From Nannobrachium achirus (lineage: Eukaryota; Chordata; Actinopteri; Myctophiformes; Myctophidae), in NCBI GenBank assembly GCA_963921795.1, contig OY997656.1, positions 57,194,222 through 57,258,221 on the forward strand: 64,000 bases of DNA. The letters run 5' to 3'. The notes beneath the pieces were generated by a model that did not search any database, was not told where the DNA came from, and saw only the letters and a program-made list of their open reading frames with translations. Positions 20,115 through 32,233 of the stretch are shown in pieces. The position numbers and the translations under genes were made by a program. Position 1 is the stretch's first letter. Each line of letters begins with the position of its first letter.

Positions 20115-20560
20115 ACAAAATGAAAATGCTATCTAGCTTTCATGTATGGTCATTGAGGGTAGGCCACGGCAGAAGCTAGGGAGTGAGTTTACTGTTCTAA
20201 GTGCAACACAGAGTTTATTACACAGTTTGGGGGCCAGGAGGGCGAAGAGTCTAAGGCGAGAAGATCGTTGTCCTGGGGTTTTTAGTGAGGGTTCTGTCAG
20301 CATCTCTGTGTTAGCTGATCTGAGTGAATGGGTAGGGTTGTAGGGGTCGATCAGGTTTTGGAGGTATGAAGGTATGGAGGTGCCATACCTTTGGCTGCTT
20401 TGAAGGCCAGCATCAGTGTTTTGTGTTCTGTGTGGGGCAGCAACCGGGAGCCAGTGGAGGGAGCGGCGAAGGGGGGAGACATGTGAGAATTTTGGCTGAT
20501 TGAAGACCAATCGTCGTACCGCAGCATTTTGGATCAGTTGGAGAGGCTTAAGTGCACATG
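20115..20560 (-). mobile_element. degenerate LINE fragment (L2/CR1-like C-terminal RT region)
   Basis: The minus-strand frame at 20133-20510 reads FSHVSPLRRSLHWLPVAA...YLQNLIDPYNPTHSLRSA...LRLFALLAPKLCN. The HVTP.LRSLHWLPV, ALRSA and LAP.LWN blocks are characteristic of the region after the reverse transcriptase in jockey-superfamily LINEs. 5'-truncated and intronic. Confidence 0.75.
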
Positions 20561-21208
20561 CCGGGAGGAGAGATTATATGGACAGCTAATCTCTGACACC
20601 GACAGTTAGATCCACGTGAAACTGTGCACACACTCCCTGGATGCCAGAGCAGAACCTCTGCCCCATTTCCCCTCCAGATCGGTCAGTTATAGCGCCACCA
20701 GGAGGCAGATTCTTTTTTAGAAAACACACTCACCTCTATAATAATGACCAAATTCAGAAGATGGCTGGCCCACAATAACCTACAGAAGATACAGAACATA
20801 ATGTTTCATGTCTGTGTCTGGGTAACTTTTTGTCAAACATTATTTTGGGTCTCAGTACAACACCTAGAGACGGATATTGTATCAATTTGGTTTAACAATA
20901 GCTAAACTGTCCATCTTTAAAATGTGTATAAGGTACAAGGATGATCACCAAAGGTTCTGTACAGCAGATAGGCTGTCTGTCTTTCATTCTATAAAATGGA
21001 TCTCTTGGTGGATGAGGCAAGAGTTAATGAAGCCTGGGCAGATCTATTGTGGTTGTTGGATTAAACACACATGGAATATTCTTTTGCTTTTTTAATCTGT
21101 TATCCTGCTTCCTCCTTTGTACAGTAGCCTATGTATATTTCCCATCTTCTTGTATATATCCTTGTATATTATCTGGTGTGAGGTTTTTATGTATCCTTTT
21201 TATATCCG
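20561..21208. other. intronic stretch without recognised gene
   Basis: Nothing recognised. Text such as AAATGGATCTCTTGGTGGATGAGGCAAGAG may be LINE-derived but I cannot support a family. Confidence 0.35.
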
Positions 21209-21481
21209 GGGCGGCATAGCTCAGGGGTAGAGAAACCGTTATTAGAGCATGAAGGGTTCCCGAAGGGTTCCCAGTTCGAATCCGGGCTCCCCCTGAGTTA
21301 ATGTCGAAGGGTCCTTGGGCAAGACTCTGAACCCCACATTGCTCCCGGTGAGCTGGTTGGTGCCTTGCATGGTTTCCTCCGCCACCGGTGTATGAATGTG
21401 TGCGTTAATGGGTGAATGTAATGCACAATCTCTGTAAAGCACTTTGGATAAAAGCGCTATATAAATGCACCATTTACCATT
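21209..21481 (+). mobile_element. tRNA-derived SINE, near full length
   Basis: A-box CATAGCTCAGGGGTAGAG, B-box GTTCGAATCCGGGC, body AAGGGTCCTTGGGCAAGACTC, then CACCGGTGTATGAATGTGTG and tail TGTAAAGCACTTTGGATAAAAGCGCTATATAAATG. Reverse copies are at 37995 and 58835. Confidence 0.92.
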
Positions 21482-21690
21482 TATATGATGGTTTGTAATG
21501 TGCATGTCTTAAATAAAAGTTATTAAAAAAAGAAATAACCTACTGTACCTGACCGGACCCTTTTCTAGTTGTTTTTGTGTCAAATGTGTTTTGTGTGAAA
21601 GTCCCTCACCCACGTGTCTAGTGCTCCACTGTGTATATTTCATCACATTGCATCAAATATTCCCACATATTTCTGACAGTAAGTTAATAA

Positions 21691-22295
<605 letters not shown>

Positions 22296-22354
22296 GAATC
22301 TTATATTTATCTATAACTAACGTCACAGACTAGGGCATTCACAAATAGTAACCA

Positions 22355-22895
22355 GTAAGACTCCCTAATCGGGAGATAAGCGACCGTCAGGTCACATGTA
22401 TACACAAAGAGGGCTGTAAGTGGCATTGGGGTCTCCGCGTTGCCTTGGCGGACGAATAGGTACCGGCCCCGGCTCTCCCGGACGCTCCTAGCCCGAGTTA
22501 TGGCATTTTATGTGAGCTGCAGTGGAGGGGGTCCTCCACTGGGGGCGCCACCACTTTTGCATCCGTTCTGGAGCACCAGGAGTCGGTGGTCCCCGGGAAT
22601 TCCCCGTGAGCAGCCCCGTTGGGGTGGTCATTTGGTCATTTTTGCACATTTGGTCATGTTTTACATCTGGGGGTCCCCCAGGGACCTGGGGGTCCCTGGA
22701 GCTCCGGGGGTCCTTGGAGGTTGTAGTTTGGCAGGCAAGAACCGATCCATGAAAATTTTGCATGGATCGGGGCAACGGTTGCGGAGATATGAGCAGGGCA
22801 ATAGTGTGACGTGTGAGGTGTGACAGACAGACTGACGGACTGACACTTTGTGGAGGTTTTGATAGTAAGTGCGACCTGACGGTCGCAATAATATA
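22355..22895 (+). repeat. dispersed repeat family D, forward copy
   Basis: CCAGTAAGACTCCCTAATCGGGAGATAAGCGACCG at the left and GTGCGACCTGACGGTCGCA at the right. The interior (CGGACGCTCCTAGCCCGAG, GTGGAGGGGGTCCTCCACTGG, CAACGGTTGCGGAGATATGAGC) is found in reverse at 36572-37400. Short GCGACC palindromes mark both ends. Confidence 0.85.
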
Positions 22896-23198
22896 GAACT
22901 GCTCTAATGTAGAGTAAGTTATCACGGAGCACTGAGCAGCCATTGGATTCTCAGGGAGCAGTTGGGGGTTCAGAGTCTTGCTCAGGGACACATCGACACA
23001 TTGCTGGCCTGGCCTGGAATGGAACCGGGGACAACCAGGGTCTCTGGCTCACTGACCTCTCAGCTCTGGCCGCCTCGTATAACTGTTGTGATATTAATTA
23101 ACTTACTCCACATTAGAACAAGACGGGTAAATGACAACACTGTTAGCGATCATAAGATCAACGAGACAAATTTCACGTTATGTGCAAATATACAGTGA

Positions 23199-23955
<757 letters not shown>

Positions 23956-23961
23956 GTTTTA

Positions 23962-24012
23962 AACAACACGTGTCAATCGTTGACGCACGTCAACGATTGA
24001 CACGTGTGTTGT
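23962..24012. repeat. near-perfect 50-bp palindrome
   Basis: ACAACACGTGTCAATCGTTGACG and its complement, with a tiny centre (CA). It follows the 34-bp array in the 3' flank. Confidence 0.93.
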
Positions 24013-25035
24013 GTTCCAGGGGGCGAGCTCTTGAAATCGAAGCTCCCATGGAAAGAACGACTTGCCTGCAGTTCCCATCAGTGGCCCAGCGATGTCGCTA
24101 TTTCCCCTCCTGCTGGCAAATTGCGCCCCATTCAACTGAACAGACTTTACACTTGATTTTTTATTTACTTAAACTATGGTCCCGTTGATTTCTAAATTAA
24201 TTATAAAGTAGGTTATGTTTCTAAGGCTTCTATTGGTTCGGCCTGTTAGCCCTAGCCCTTTTTTAAGGTTTTTGAAGCCGTGAAAGCCGCTTCCAAGGTG
24301 TGGCTTTGTCTGTCCCGTCCAGAGTGAAGAATTAAGGATTGGTCAAGCTTCACATGACAATTTGGCTCTCCAGACAAAATTATGCTCAAATTCACCGCTT
24401 CACTTCGAACCGAGGTTTGGTTTTTACTTGAGTCGTGACCGTTATAAAGATGGGTCCGACCCACTGTTGGGGAACCAGTGGTCCATGTGGTCTCCACCTA
24501 TACGTCCATCTGAAGACCTCTGAATGACTGACAGTTGCCAGGCAGACGTATATTAAACACCTCCCTGCCCCCCTCTACCGTAGCCCTGCGGCTCTGAACC
24601 ACGTCTCACCGAGTGGTTCGAGCCTCTTAGCCTAGCGTCTGATGCAACTCCTGGGCATCAGACACCGAGTTCGAATCCCAGGTGTTACCGATGGCCTTCG
24701 AGAACATTTCAAATGAGAAACGTGAGGATCTATTCTGAATCCCGTCAAGTAATGTCAATTGCCCCCCAATCGTAACCAAAGTTATTTCATGAAACCTTAC
24801 ATCACCACGTGATACGTCCAGCCAGGGAAACTCCTCCCTGTCAGGTGAAAAAGAGGCGGCTTGGACTCCTCATGCATAGAAGGAAGCATGAGGTCAGTCT
24901 CTCCCCAGGTTGGCAGAGGGAGTGTAGCGCCCAGGATTACTTTAGATAATTGACACTGGGTGGAAAAAAAGGGTTACAGAAATCGTGGGATAAAAACGTG
25001 ACAGTGACACTGCAAACAGAACCTGACCTGAGGTG
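24013..25035. other. intergenic stretch, no gene seen; tRNA-like patch near 24600-24690
   Basis: 24600-24690 (CACCGAGTGGTTCGAGCC...CCGAGTTCGAATCCCAGG) has B-box and leucine/serine tRNA flavour, perhaps a SINE head; its folding was not resolved. ATTAAA at about 24551 is the only polyadenylation-like signal I noticed for the upstream gene. Confidence 0.3.
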
Positions 25036-25038
25036 TAG

Positions 25039-25042
<4 letters not shown>

Positions 25043-25102
<60 letters not shown>

Positions 25103-25186
25103 AACTGAATTGTATTGAATTGAATTGAATTGACAGAGAGACACAGACAGACAGACAGACAGACAGACAGAAAGATAAATAGCGAC

Positions 25187-25241
<55 letters not shown>
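25043..25241. repeat. (GA)n, (ATTGA)n-like and (GACA)n microsatellite cluster
   Basis: A long GA run at about 25043-25099, ATTGAATTGAATTGA at about 25113-25132, then (GACA)n interrupted by AAAGATAAATAGCG. Confidence 0.97.
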
Positions 25242-25243
<2 letters not shown>

Positions 25244-25343
25244 GATGCACAGCAACAGTCTGCAGTTTGAATGCCCTCCATCCACAGCGGTCTGGGGAAG
25301 AAGTCAATTTAGTGACATTCATACAGTATGCTATAGGGCAGTG

Positions 25344-25735
25344 TTTCTCAACCACTGTGCCTGGGGACCTTTGGTGTGCCCCTGAGAAGGGTCAAGTGTG
25401 CCCCTTGAAACTGCTTGAAAGCCAGTGTTGTATTTATCATTTTAAAAATGATTTAAACTAGTGAAAACAACCGATCTACAAGCATACAATGTCTCACGGT
25501 GCGAGGCGTTGTGTGCTTGTAGATCGGCTGTTGTCACTACTGTTGTGCGACAGCCTTGTATGATGAAGCAGGTCTTTACTTTGTGAAGAAACGTACACAT
25601 TTGAAACTTGGAGATACAAGGTTTATTCCCGACAGTGATGATATTTACACCCCCCGTATTATGTTTGTGTGCCCATGGATTCTTGCAACATGAAATGTGT
25701 GCCCATGCAGAAAAAAGGTTGAGAAACACTGCTAT
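25344..25735 (+). mobile_element. family E hAT (Charlie-like) element with hairpin (25459-25540)
   Basis: CAGTGTTTCTCAACCACTGTGCC at the left, GGTTGAGAAACACTG at the right. The hairpin carries CCGATCTACAAGCATACAATG and GCGTTGTGTGCTTGTAGATCGG. Very similar to 26198-26582. Confidence 0.88.
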
Positions 25736-25984
25736 AGGGGACATTAATGCATGCCGTAAATGGACATTAATGCACACAGTAAATGGACTTGCACAGGCCT
25801 ACAGTATGTGGGCTACATGACTGTATACAGATGGAGAGGACAGGGAGGGACAGAATGGATCGGTGTGAGTCAAGTCCACAGCGCTCTAAGGGTGGCGGGG
25901 AGTCAAGTGTTATCTGAGCCGTCGCGTGCTTTGGACAGCCTGTCCAGTTGTCCACAGATACCATTAAAAAGGTTTGGACAGCAT

Positions 25985-26185
25985 GTCCACAGTGTAAACC
26001 ATTAAAAGGGTTTCGTAGGTGAAGAGAAGGATGTTAAAGTCTATTCTGGTTTTTACAGGGAGCCAGAGCAGAGAAGCTAATAAGTGTGCAGAGACGGATT
26101 TTAAGCGCTTTGAGCTTGTAGGTCGGATATTTTTGGCGATGAGATTTCGTTTAGATGGGAAAGTCCACCAGATCCTTGTGTGGTG
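25985..26185 (-). mobile_element. degenerate LINE fragment
   Basis: The minus-strand frame includes LLWLPVKTRIDFNILLFTYETL, a decayed LHWLPV..RI.FKI....(F/Y)K.L block as in the fish LINE at 20115-20560. Confidence 0.6.
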
Positions 26186-26197
26186 GCGGAACATTAG

Positions 26198-26582
26198 CCC
26201 AGTGTTTCTCAACCACTGTGCCTGGGGACCTTTGGTGTGCCCCTGAGAAGGGTCAAGTGTGCCCCTTGAAACTGCTTGAAAGCCAGTATTGTATTTATCA
26301 TTTTAAAAATGATTTAAACTAGTGAAAACAGCCGATCTACAAGCAAGCACACAAAGTTGTGTGCTTGTAGATGTGCTGTTTTCACTACTGTTGTGCGACA
26401 GCCTTGTATGATGAAGCAGGGCTTTACTTTGCGAAGAAACTTACACATTTGAAACTTGGAGATACAAGGTTTCTTCCCGACAGTGATGATATTTACACCC
26501 CCGTATTATGTTGGCGTGCCCATGGATTCTTGGGACATGAAAAGTGTGCCCATGCAGAAAAAAGGTTGAGAAACACTGCATT
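26198..26582 (+). mobile_element. family E hAT (Charlie-like) element with hairpin (26318-26384)
   Basis: CAGTGTTTCTCAACCACTG at the left and GGTTGAGAAACACTG at the right. The hairpin is GCCGATCTACAAGC...GCTTGTAGATGTGC. Confidence 0.88.
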
Positions 26583-26589
26583 AGCCTAA

Positions 26590-27860
26590 AAATAGCCGAT
26601 CTACAGGCTCTGCTATTTTAGGAGAGTTGGCGTATAGGGGGAAAAAAAGCAGACCAAGTACAGAACCAACGGTCAAGATGGCTGAACATTGAGGGTTTAA
26701 AACTGTCTGCAAATATAATGAGTGTCAAACAAAGTCTATGAAGCTCTCTCTGAAATCTATGAACAGGTTTAATCTCCAACACATTGTTATACAAGATGTA
26801 GTGGGTATCTCCATTCAGAAACATTGCCATTCAGAAGATTGACTTCCATTGTTCTAAATGGAGGTGTCACCTAAACCTAACCTAATCGGTCTAGTTTTAA
26901 GTGGACTCAGGGGGTTCGACGTCCCTGCCTTGCACAGTCTCTTACTTTTATTTGTATCTTCTTTTATTCATATAGATTATCACTCATGTCCATCAGGGTG
27001 GTTTAAGGATTTCTCCTATTATCATTGATATTACCATTGGTAGTGTTAGTATTGTCATTATTATTATTATCATGACTACTATTAGTAATAACACTATTGG
27101 CTTGGGGTTGGATCAGTGATGACGGATGACAGAAATCCCTCATAGGCCAGAGCAATAGAACAGTCCTCTGTCTCCTGAAATACAACCAGTCCATTATAAA
27201 TCCTAACCTCAGTGTGGGTGTTTCTGAATGGGGATGTTTCTGAATGGAGGTCTTCCCCGCCTCTGCTTCATTTGGCTCAGTCTCAGCCAAGGTCCTTGAC
27301 CTGAAAACCAGGGGACTACCCATAAAACCGGGGGTCTGCCCATAAGTACAACATCGCATCACTCCGACAACGTGGCTACGCGTGCGATTAGGGATAGGGT
27401 TAGTACAGTTTATTACCCGGCTTGTTTCAATGCTTGATTCTAATTGGTCAAGCGCTGAAATCAGAGATCCGATATTCCCTGATAACAGACCACTCCGCTC
27501 TATAACAGACCACTGCCTAATCAAAGACTCAGAACACCTGCTGCAGTCAAGCTGCACTGCGTGAACCTTGTGCTGTAACCAACATGTCAGCCATGAAAAC
27601 AAACACACAGCGACATTTACAACTAAACGTTGCTCTGAAGGATGTTTTAAAAAATATTTTAAGCGAGAAATAGACGACGTAGTACCAGAAAATGGACCTT
27701 ATCTAATCAGCACTTCCTTGTTTTCCAAGGTGACCGTGTCGCGCTGGGAGGACGCCCAGCGCAACACTTGTGGAACACTTCCAGCCGTCTGTAAACAAGG
27801 AAATACTTTGTTTTGTTTTTAGTTTTTAGTCAAATTATTAATTTGATTTAGTAGCCGGGT
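26590..27860. other. intergenic stretch without supported gene
   Basis: Has a remnant of family A text near 26630-26700 (GAAAAAAAGCAGACCAAGTACAGA, GGTCAAGATGG), a half hairpin (GCCGATCTACAGGC), and TTATTATTATTATCATG low complexity. From 27400 it may belong to the element ending at 27990. Confidence 0.4.
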
Positions 27861-27867
27861 AATAAGC

Positions 27868-27990
27868 GGGATAATGAATGGCTCCTTGCGGATTGACGGT
27901 ACATAACAGCCCTTCGTCCTGATATCTCAGATATCAGGCCGTCGGTCTGTTATGTACCGTCAATCCCCGCGGAGCCATTCATTATCCCTT
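27868..27990. repeat. 120-bp inverted repeat
   Basis: GGGATAATGAATGGCTCCTTGCGG plus ATTGACGGTACATAACAG is mirrored by CTGTTATGTACCGTCAATCC plus CGCGGAGCCATTCATTATCCC. The centre is CTGATATCTCAGATATCAG, itself palindromic. Confidence 0.93.
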
Positions 27991-28074
27991 ACATAATGGG
28001 GCGAGTCGTCGGACCAACAGAACGTCGGAAAACAATGACACGCTGACGAAAAACCGTTGGAGGCCCCTGGACTA

Positions 28075-28235
28075 GAGGGGTTCAAGTGATTCACTTCTAT
28101 TCTGGGGTTTTTACAGGGAGCCCATGCTGAGAGGCAAATATGGGAGAAATAGGATCTGTCGTCCCAGTTCCTAGCAGCACTCTGTCTGCATAGAGTCTTT
28201 AGAGATGTGTTGGCAGGGGCGTCACAAGGGGTAGG
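28075..28235 (-). mobile_element. degenerate LINE fragment
   Basis: CACTTCTATTCTGGGGTTTTTACAGGGAGCCCATGC matches the text at 26035-26075 (TATTCTGGTTTTTACAGGGAGCCAGAGC), reverse of a LINE coding end. Short and broken. Confidence 0.5.
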
Positions 28236-28284
28236 AAAGTGGGACTGAGTTACCGGGGCCCAAGGTGGAGGGGCCCTAGTAACT

Positions 28285-28632
28285 TTATCTATTGAAAAAT
28301 AGCAGATATACAAGCTCACAGCGCGGCACCGAGTGCCGCGCTGCGAGCTTGTAGATCTGCTATTTTTGAAAAGTTGTGAAAATGTTTTCACAACTTTTGA
28401 ATATATGTATTTTTTAAGCGAACATTTCGAACTCAAATTTTGCTTCTGGGGGGTCCCTGGAACTAAATATTTTGAGATCGGGGTCCATGGCCAAATACAT
28501 ATCATCTTGGGGGTCCTTGACATAGGTTTCTTGCACACATTTTCACGATTTTTCAAAAATAGTAGATATACAAGCTTGCAGCGCGGCACTCGGTGCCGCG
28601 CTGTGAGCTTGTATATCTGCTATTTTTCAATA
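28285..28632 (+). mobile_element. family C element with two hairpins (28293-28368, 28552-28629)
   Basis: Both hairpins carry AGCAGATATACAAGCTCACAGCGCGGCAC-type arms with GAGTGCCGCGCTG(C/T)GAGCTTG complements. Between them lies TTGCTTCTGGGGGGTCCCTGG...GGCCAAATACATATCATC, shared with 12230 and 47465. Confidence 0.85.
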
Positions 28633-28639
28633 GTTAACA

Positions 28640-29575
28640 TTCATCCCGCAGTGAATCCTTGTACCCAGGGCACAGAATGTGGTGTGACGCCCCTGTGTGT
28701 TGGAGTCCGCATGGTAACCACTGGGCTGTCAACAGACAAACAAACAAACCAACAGTGTTCATAACAAGTAGGAATTTAACAAAATCACACCAGTGCGAAC
28801 TGAGCGGTGCTCACTCACTGAGTGAGCGGTGCTCTCTTTGCATGGTATCAAACACGACACACATGCACATCTCCTTATATGGGCTGTTCTGTCCGTGACG
28901 TCAGCTGTGGTGATGTCGGCCTCTGCGTACTTTCTGTGACCTTATGGTCTCGTGTGACAAGTTTGACAATTCATCAACCAATGGAGAATAGATCCAGTAG
29001 CACTAAAAGACTCTGAAAATAGCAGGCTTGCAGATCGGCTATTCTCAGCATGAAACCAAGTGTGAAATCAGCCATAATCAGCCTTCTTTTATTTTTTATT
29101 TTTTTTACTGAATGGGTTTCCAGATTGTTCTCTCTCTAAACATGTTCAACCTGTGCACGGCCCTATGTTGGTCATGTGGTTACACTACAGGCAAAACAAA
29201 CAAACACATAAAAAGTAAAAAAAAAAAAAAAAAAAGTATTTTCTTAATTAAATTAAAATAGTCTCTATTTATGTGCCACGTGTTGTGAGCTTGAAGATTG
29301 GCAGATGTTTGTGATTTGCTATTTGACGCACAATGTAGTAAATAGAAGCTTAAGAGGTTAATAATGTATGAACTTGGACAGAGGATGGTTGTATTATGAT
29401 TATATATTATATATTATATATTATATGTTATATATTTGACCTTGACTTCACGGTCGAGGCAAAAATGGGTTTTCCTTGTGTGAGAGAGAACCGTTGTAGT
29501 TACACAGTTAAATGTGTGGCTTTATAAAGACGGGGTGCCGCTATGTTTTTGTATTTATACTTATATTTATAGCTC
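28640..29575. other. intergenic stretch without recognised gene
   Basis: Contains a hairpin remnant at 29018-29045 (GAAAATAGCAGGCTTGCAGATCGGCTATTCTC), a poly-A run at 29217-29236 and ATATTATATATTAT low complexity near 29400. Confidence 0.4.
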
Positions 29576-29579
29576 TTCT

Positions 29580-29725
29580 AGAGTCTAGACAGATGTTTTG
29601 GTATTTATTTGTAGAACTCTAGACAGATGTTTTGGTATAGACAGATGGTTTGATATTTATATGTAGAAGTCTAGACAGAAGTTTTGGTATTTATATGTAG
29701 AACTCTAGACAAATGTTTTGGTATT
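29580..29725. repeat. degenerate minisatellite (GTCTAGACAGATGTTTTGGTA)
   Basis: About four units of TCTAGACAGATGTTTTGGTAT plus TTATATGTAGAACTC with small indels. Confidence 0.8.
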
Positions 29726-29837
29726 GATAAACCCTCTGCACTCTGGTGGACACACAATGTTCTGCACCTGCAAGGGAAATTTAATATTACAAATATTAAC
29801 CATAGTCTCAACGCGCTCTTATTGCTGCATTATCTGC

Positions 29838-30155
29838 AGTGTTGGGCAGTAAGGAGTTACTTTTAATATATTAGCTGTAATATAATGTTACCCACTACCG
29901 GGTGGTATAAGGTATTACCAGACCAAAAACAGTAATATTATTGCATATTACTATGTAAGTACATATTACATATTACATATTTAAACAAAAATGTATTCAG
30001 TTCTAAAAGGAGCTGACTAAACAGATTGTTCGGGTTGAGGGGCAGTAACAACTCTAGAGTATGTGTAATAAGTTATATAACGCTTTTTTTAAGGAGTAAT
30101 ATGTAATCAGTAACATTTTACTCTTCTGAGTAATATTCGCCCCACACTGATTATC
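29838..30155. mobile_element. hAT-like MITE (CAGTGTTGGGC ends)
   Basis: CAGTGTTGGGCAGTAAGGAGTTAC at the left and GAGTAATATTCGCCCCACACTG at the right. The interior has repeated GTAATATTA and ATTACATATTACATAT. A common fish hAT-type repeat. Confidence 0.7.
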
Positions 30156-30385
30156 TGTGATGTGAAGTCTTTCTTTTTCTTTCTTTTTTTGCACTGTGGC
30201 TTACAGAGTGGACATTGACAATAAAACATACAAGTGTTTTACTCTACAACAATATTTGTATAATTGTTTTTATACCAAATGCTTGTCATGCTTGTGTAGT
30301 GATGCGCGGAGGCGGGGATTGAACCCGGGACTCCCACTCGCCAGACCAACGCACAACCAGTCATGCTAATGTGGTTAACTGGCAA

Positions 30386-30590
30386 TGGAATTAGATCTAC
30401 AAATTATGGGGATGGGAATGGTGATGAAATTAGATCTACAAATCACAGGGGTGGGACTGTCTATCGTATTAGATCTACAAATCATGGAGAAGGGACTGCT
30501 GATATAATTAGATCTAAAAAACCATGGGGATGGGACAGGTGATGGAATTAGAGCTACAAATTGTGTGGATGGAAATGGCAATGATCTGTG
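30386..30590. repeat. 39-bp minisatellite with TTAGATCTACAAAT
   Basis: Five units with TTAGATCTACAAAT at 30391, 30430, 30469, 30508 and 30548, followed by (T/C)ATGGGGATGGGA. AGATCTACAA is also the start of the hairpin core found elsewhere. Confidence 0.93.
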
Positions 30591-30765
30591 GGCACGGCGG
30601 TTCGAATCCCGGGTCCTCATATCCACGTGTCGAAGTGTCCTTGGGCAAGACACTGAACCCTGCATTGCCTACAATGAGTCGGTCGGTGTAAGCTTGCCAC
30701 TGTTGGTGCGGCGTCAACTGTTCGTGTGTTTTGCGATTGTAAAGCACTATAAAATGCAATTAATT
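30590..30765 (+). mobile_element. tRNA-derived SINE fragment
   Basis: GGCGGTTCGAATCCCGGGTCC (B-box) then GAAGTGTCCTTGGGCAAGACACTGAACCC and TGTAAAGCACTATAAAATGCAATT. The A-box half is missing. A separate reverse B-box (ATTGAACCCGGGACTCCC) lies at 30318-30335. Confidence 0.75.
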
Positions 30766-30904
30766 TGTGTGGTTACCCTAGGCAACGACAGTACTTGTCC
30801 AACTTTCTTCTTAAAACTTTTCAGATAAACTTTATTTTTCCACACTACTCCTCCCACAGTTTTGGTGGCATGCACATGACTTGGGCCTTGTGTCAAATCG
30901 ACCC

Positions 30905-31425
30905 GCGTCAGGGACGTGCTGGCCATTGGGAAAAGCGGGACAACTCCCGAACGCCCGGTTCATTCCCGGTCGGTTCAGGCCGGCCATTAGGAAAAAAATT
31001 TAAATAAAATGTCGGCCTTCGTTCCATTTTGGGGGCTGGGCGGCCAACAAAGTAAATCGTCACTGTCGGGCAGAAACCTTGTATCTCCAAGTTTCAAATT
31101 TGTATTTTTTTTTTTTCGCAAAGCAAAGCCCTGCTTCATCATACAAGGCCGTCACACAAATGTAGTGAAAACAGCAGATCTACCGCGAGAAGTTGTGTGC
31201 TTGTAGATCTGCTGTTTTCACTAGTTTAAATCATTTTTAAAATGATAAATACAAAATAAACGGTTTTGGACAAAGGTTTTCCACCCAACAACGACGAAAT
31301 ATAACTCATGTAATTGGCCCACTGGCATGTCACTTGTCATGATCTGAAATGGCCAATCTTTGAGTAGCGCGCAATGAGGGCCTCTCCAACTCTTTTTCCC
31401 GGGCTGAATCAGTAGTCAATAAAAG
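30905..31425 (-). mobile_element. family F hAT-like element, reverse copy, with hairpin (31164-31220)
   Basis: CAGGGACGTGCTGGCCATTGGG at the left; the right end reads GAGTTGGAGAGGCC-type text in reverse and GGGCTGAATC. The hairpin is GCAGATCTACCGCGAGAAGTTGTGTGCTTGTAGATCTGC. It mirrors 14114-14579. Confidence 0.8.
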
Positions 31426-31465
31426 TACAGAAAATTGGAAATATCCCAGTAAAGTACATTTTTAC

Positions 31466-31699
31466 TTAAAGGGCCACTTCACCTCTGGGACAACCCTATC
31501 TTATTTTATTGTTGTTTGGGACACGATCAACACAAACACGAGTTATTTGCATTTTGCATCACTAGTACATGCTGAAATACTAAAATATCTAAAAGAAAAA
31601 ACAGATTGAACACTATTGTTTGGGAACGATTGTGTTGATCGTGTCCCAAACAACAATAAAATAAGATCGGGTTGTCCCAGAGGTGAAGTAGCCCTTCAA
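31466..31699. mobile_element. TTAA-type foldback MITE (AGGGCCACTTCACCTCTGG ends)
   Basis: TTAAAGGGCCACTTCACCTCTGGGACAACCC and its complement GGGTTGTCCCAGAGGTGAAG..GCCCTTCAA. Inner arms TTATTTTATTGTTGTTTGGGACACGATC are also mirrored. Confidence 0.92.
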
Positions 31700-32124
31700 G
31701 TACAGTACTTGAGTAAATGTACTTAGTTACTTTACCCCCCTGCTCACATTCCACTATTCAGAGAAGACAATAATATAACATCATGTTAGAGCAGGGACCC
31801 AGACAGAAATTAATCTCTTTTTGTAATCCTTAATCCCCTGAAAAACCTAAATCCCTAGTCTAATGGAAGCATGATCCAAAATATCACCCAAAAATAAAAA
31901 CTATGCTTTTTCCCCCTCTCTAAAAAAAAACATGCGTCCCTCCCCCTGAACCAACCAATGAATGGTAGGTACAGAAAGAACCAACCAATGAATGGTAGGT
32001 ACAGAAATATTCCATCCAATAAAAAACACAAGACGACACATACATTTGTGTTGTTCCAGGGGAACTAAATCAATTGAGTCTCATCACTGGAACATTATTC
32101 TGCATCAGACTGAAGAGTTTCAGG
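31700..32124 (+). promoter_or_regulatory. 5' flank / probable 5' UTR of the C1q-domain gene
   Basis: No clear TATA box. A direct repeat, GAACCAACCAATGAATGGTAGGTACAGAAA, occurs twice around 31950-32010. TTGTGTTGTTCCAG at 32047-32060 could be an acceptor starting a 5' UTR exon that contains the ATG. Confidence 0.4.
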
Positions 32125-32233
32125 ATGGAGGCTGCTTGTGCAGCTCTGCTGGTCGTACTGCTGTGCGTCGTCGGGGTTCAGGGAGACAGCGAACTGGGAG
32201 ACAACGATGAGAGACAGAACAACGATGGACCAG
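32125..32233 (+). CDS. C1q-domain secreted protein, exon 1 (signal peptide)
   Basis: 109 nt from the ATG at 32125 to the donor CCAG|gtacca, phase 0 to 1. It reads MEAACAALLVVLLCVVGVQG, then DSELGDNDERQNNDGPG. The first 20 residues are a classic signal peptide with predicted cleavage after VQG. I chose this ATG over the in-frame one at 32074 because that would put 17 extra residues before the hydrophobic core. The context TTCAGGATGG has G at +4. The acidic stretch after cleavage is typical of the short N-terminal region before the coiled coil in C1q-like proteins. Confidence 0.88.

Noticed and set aside
22440..22823. 127-codon frame in repeat family D, and the matching frames near 36632-36967
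   Set aside because: Both strands and several frames are open because the repeat is GC-rich and made of dyads. No conserved protein is recognised.
27003..27608. 201-codon minus-strand frame
   Set aside because: Low-complexity NNNNDNTNTTNGN part, no domain, no splice support. Probably chance.
27960..28764. 209- and 143-codon frames on opposite strands
   Set aside because: Both run through family C and its two hairpins; near-mirror peptides (MPRCKLVYLLFLK, MPRCELVDLLFLK) show they translate hairpin arms.
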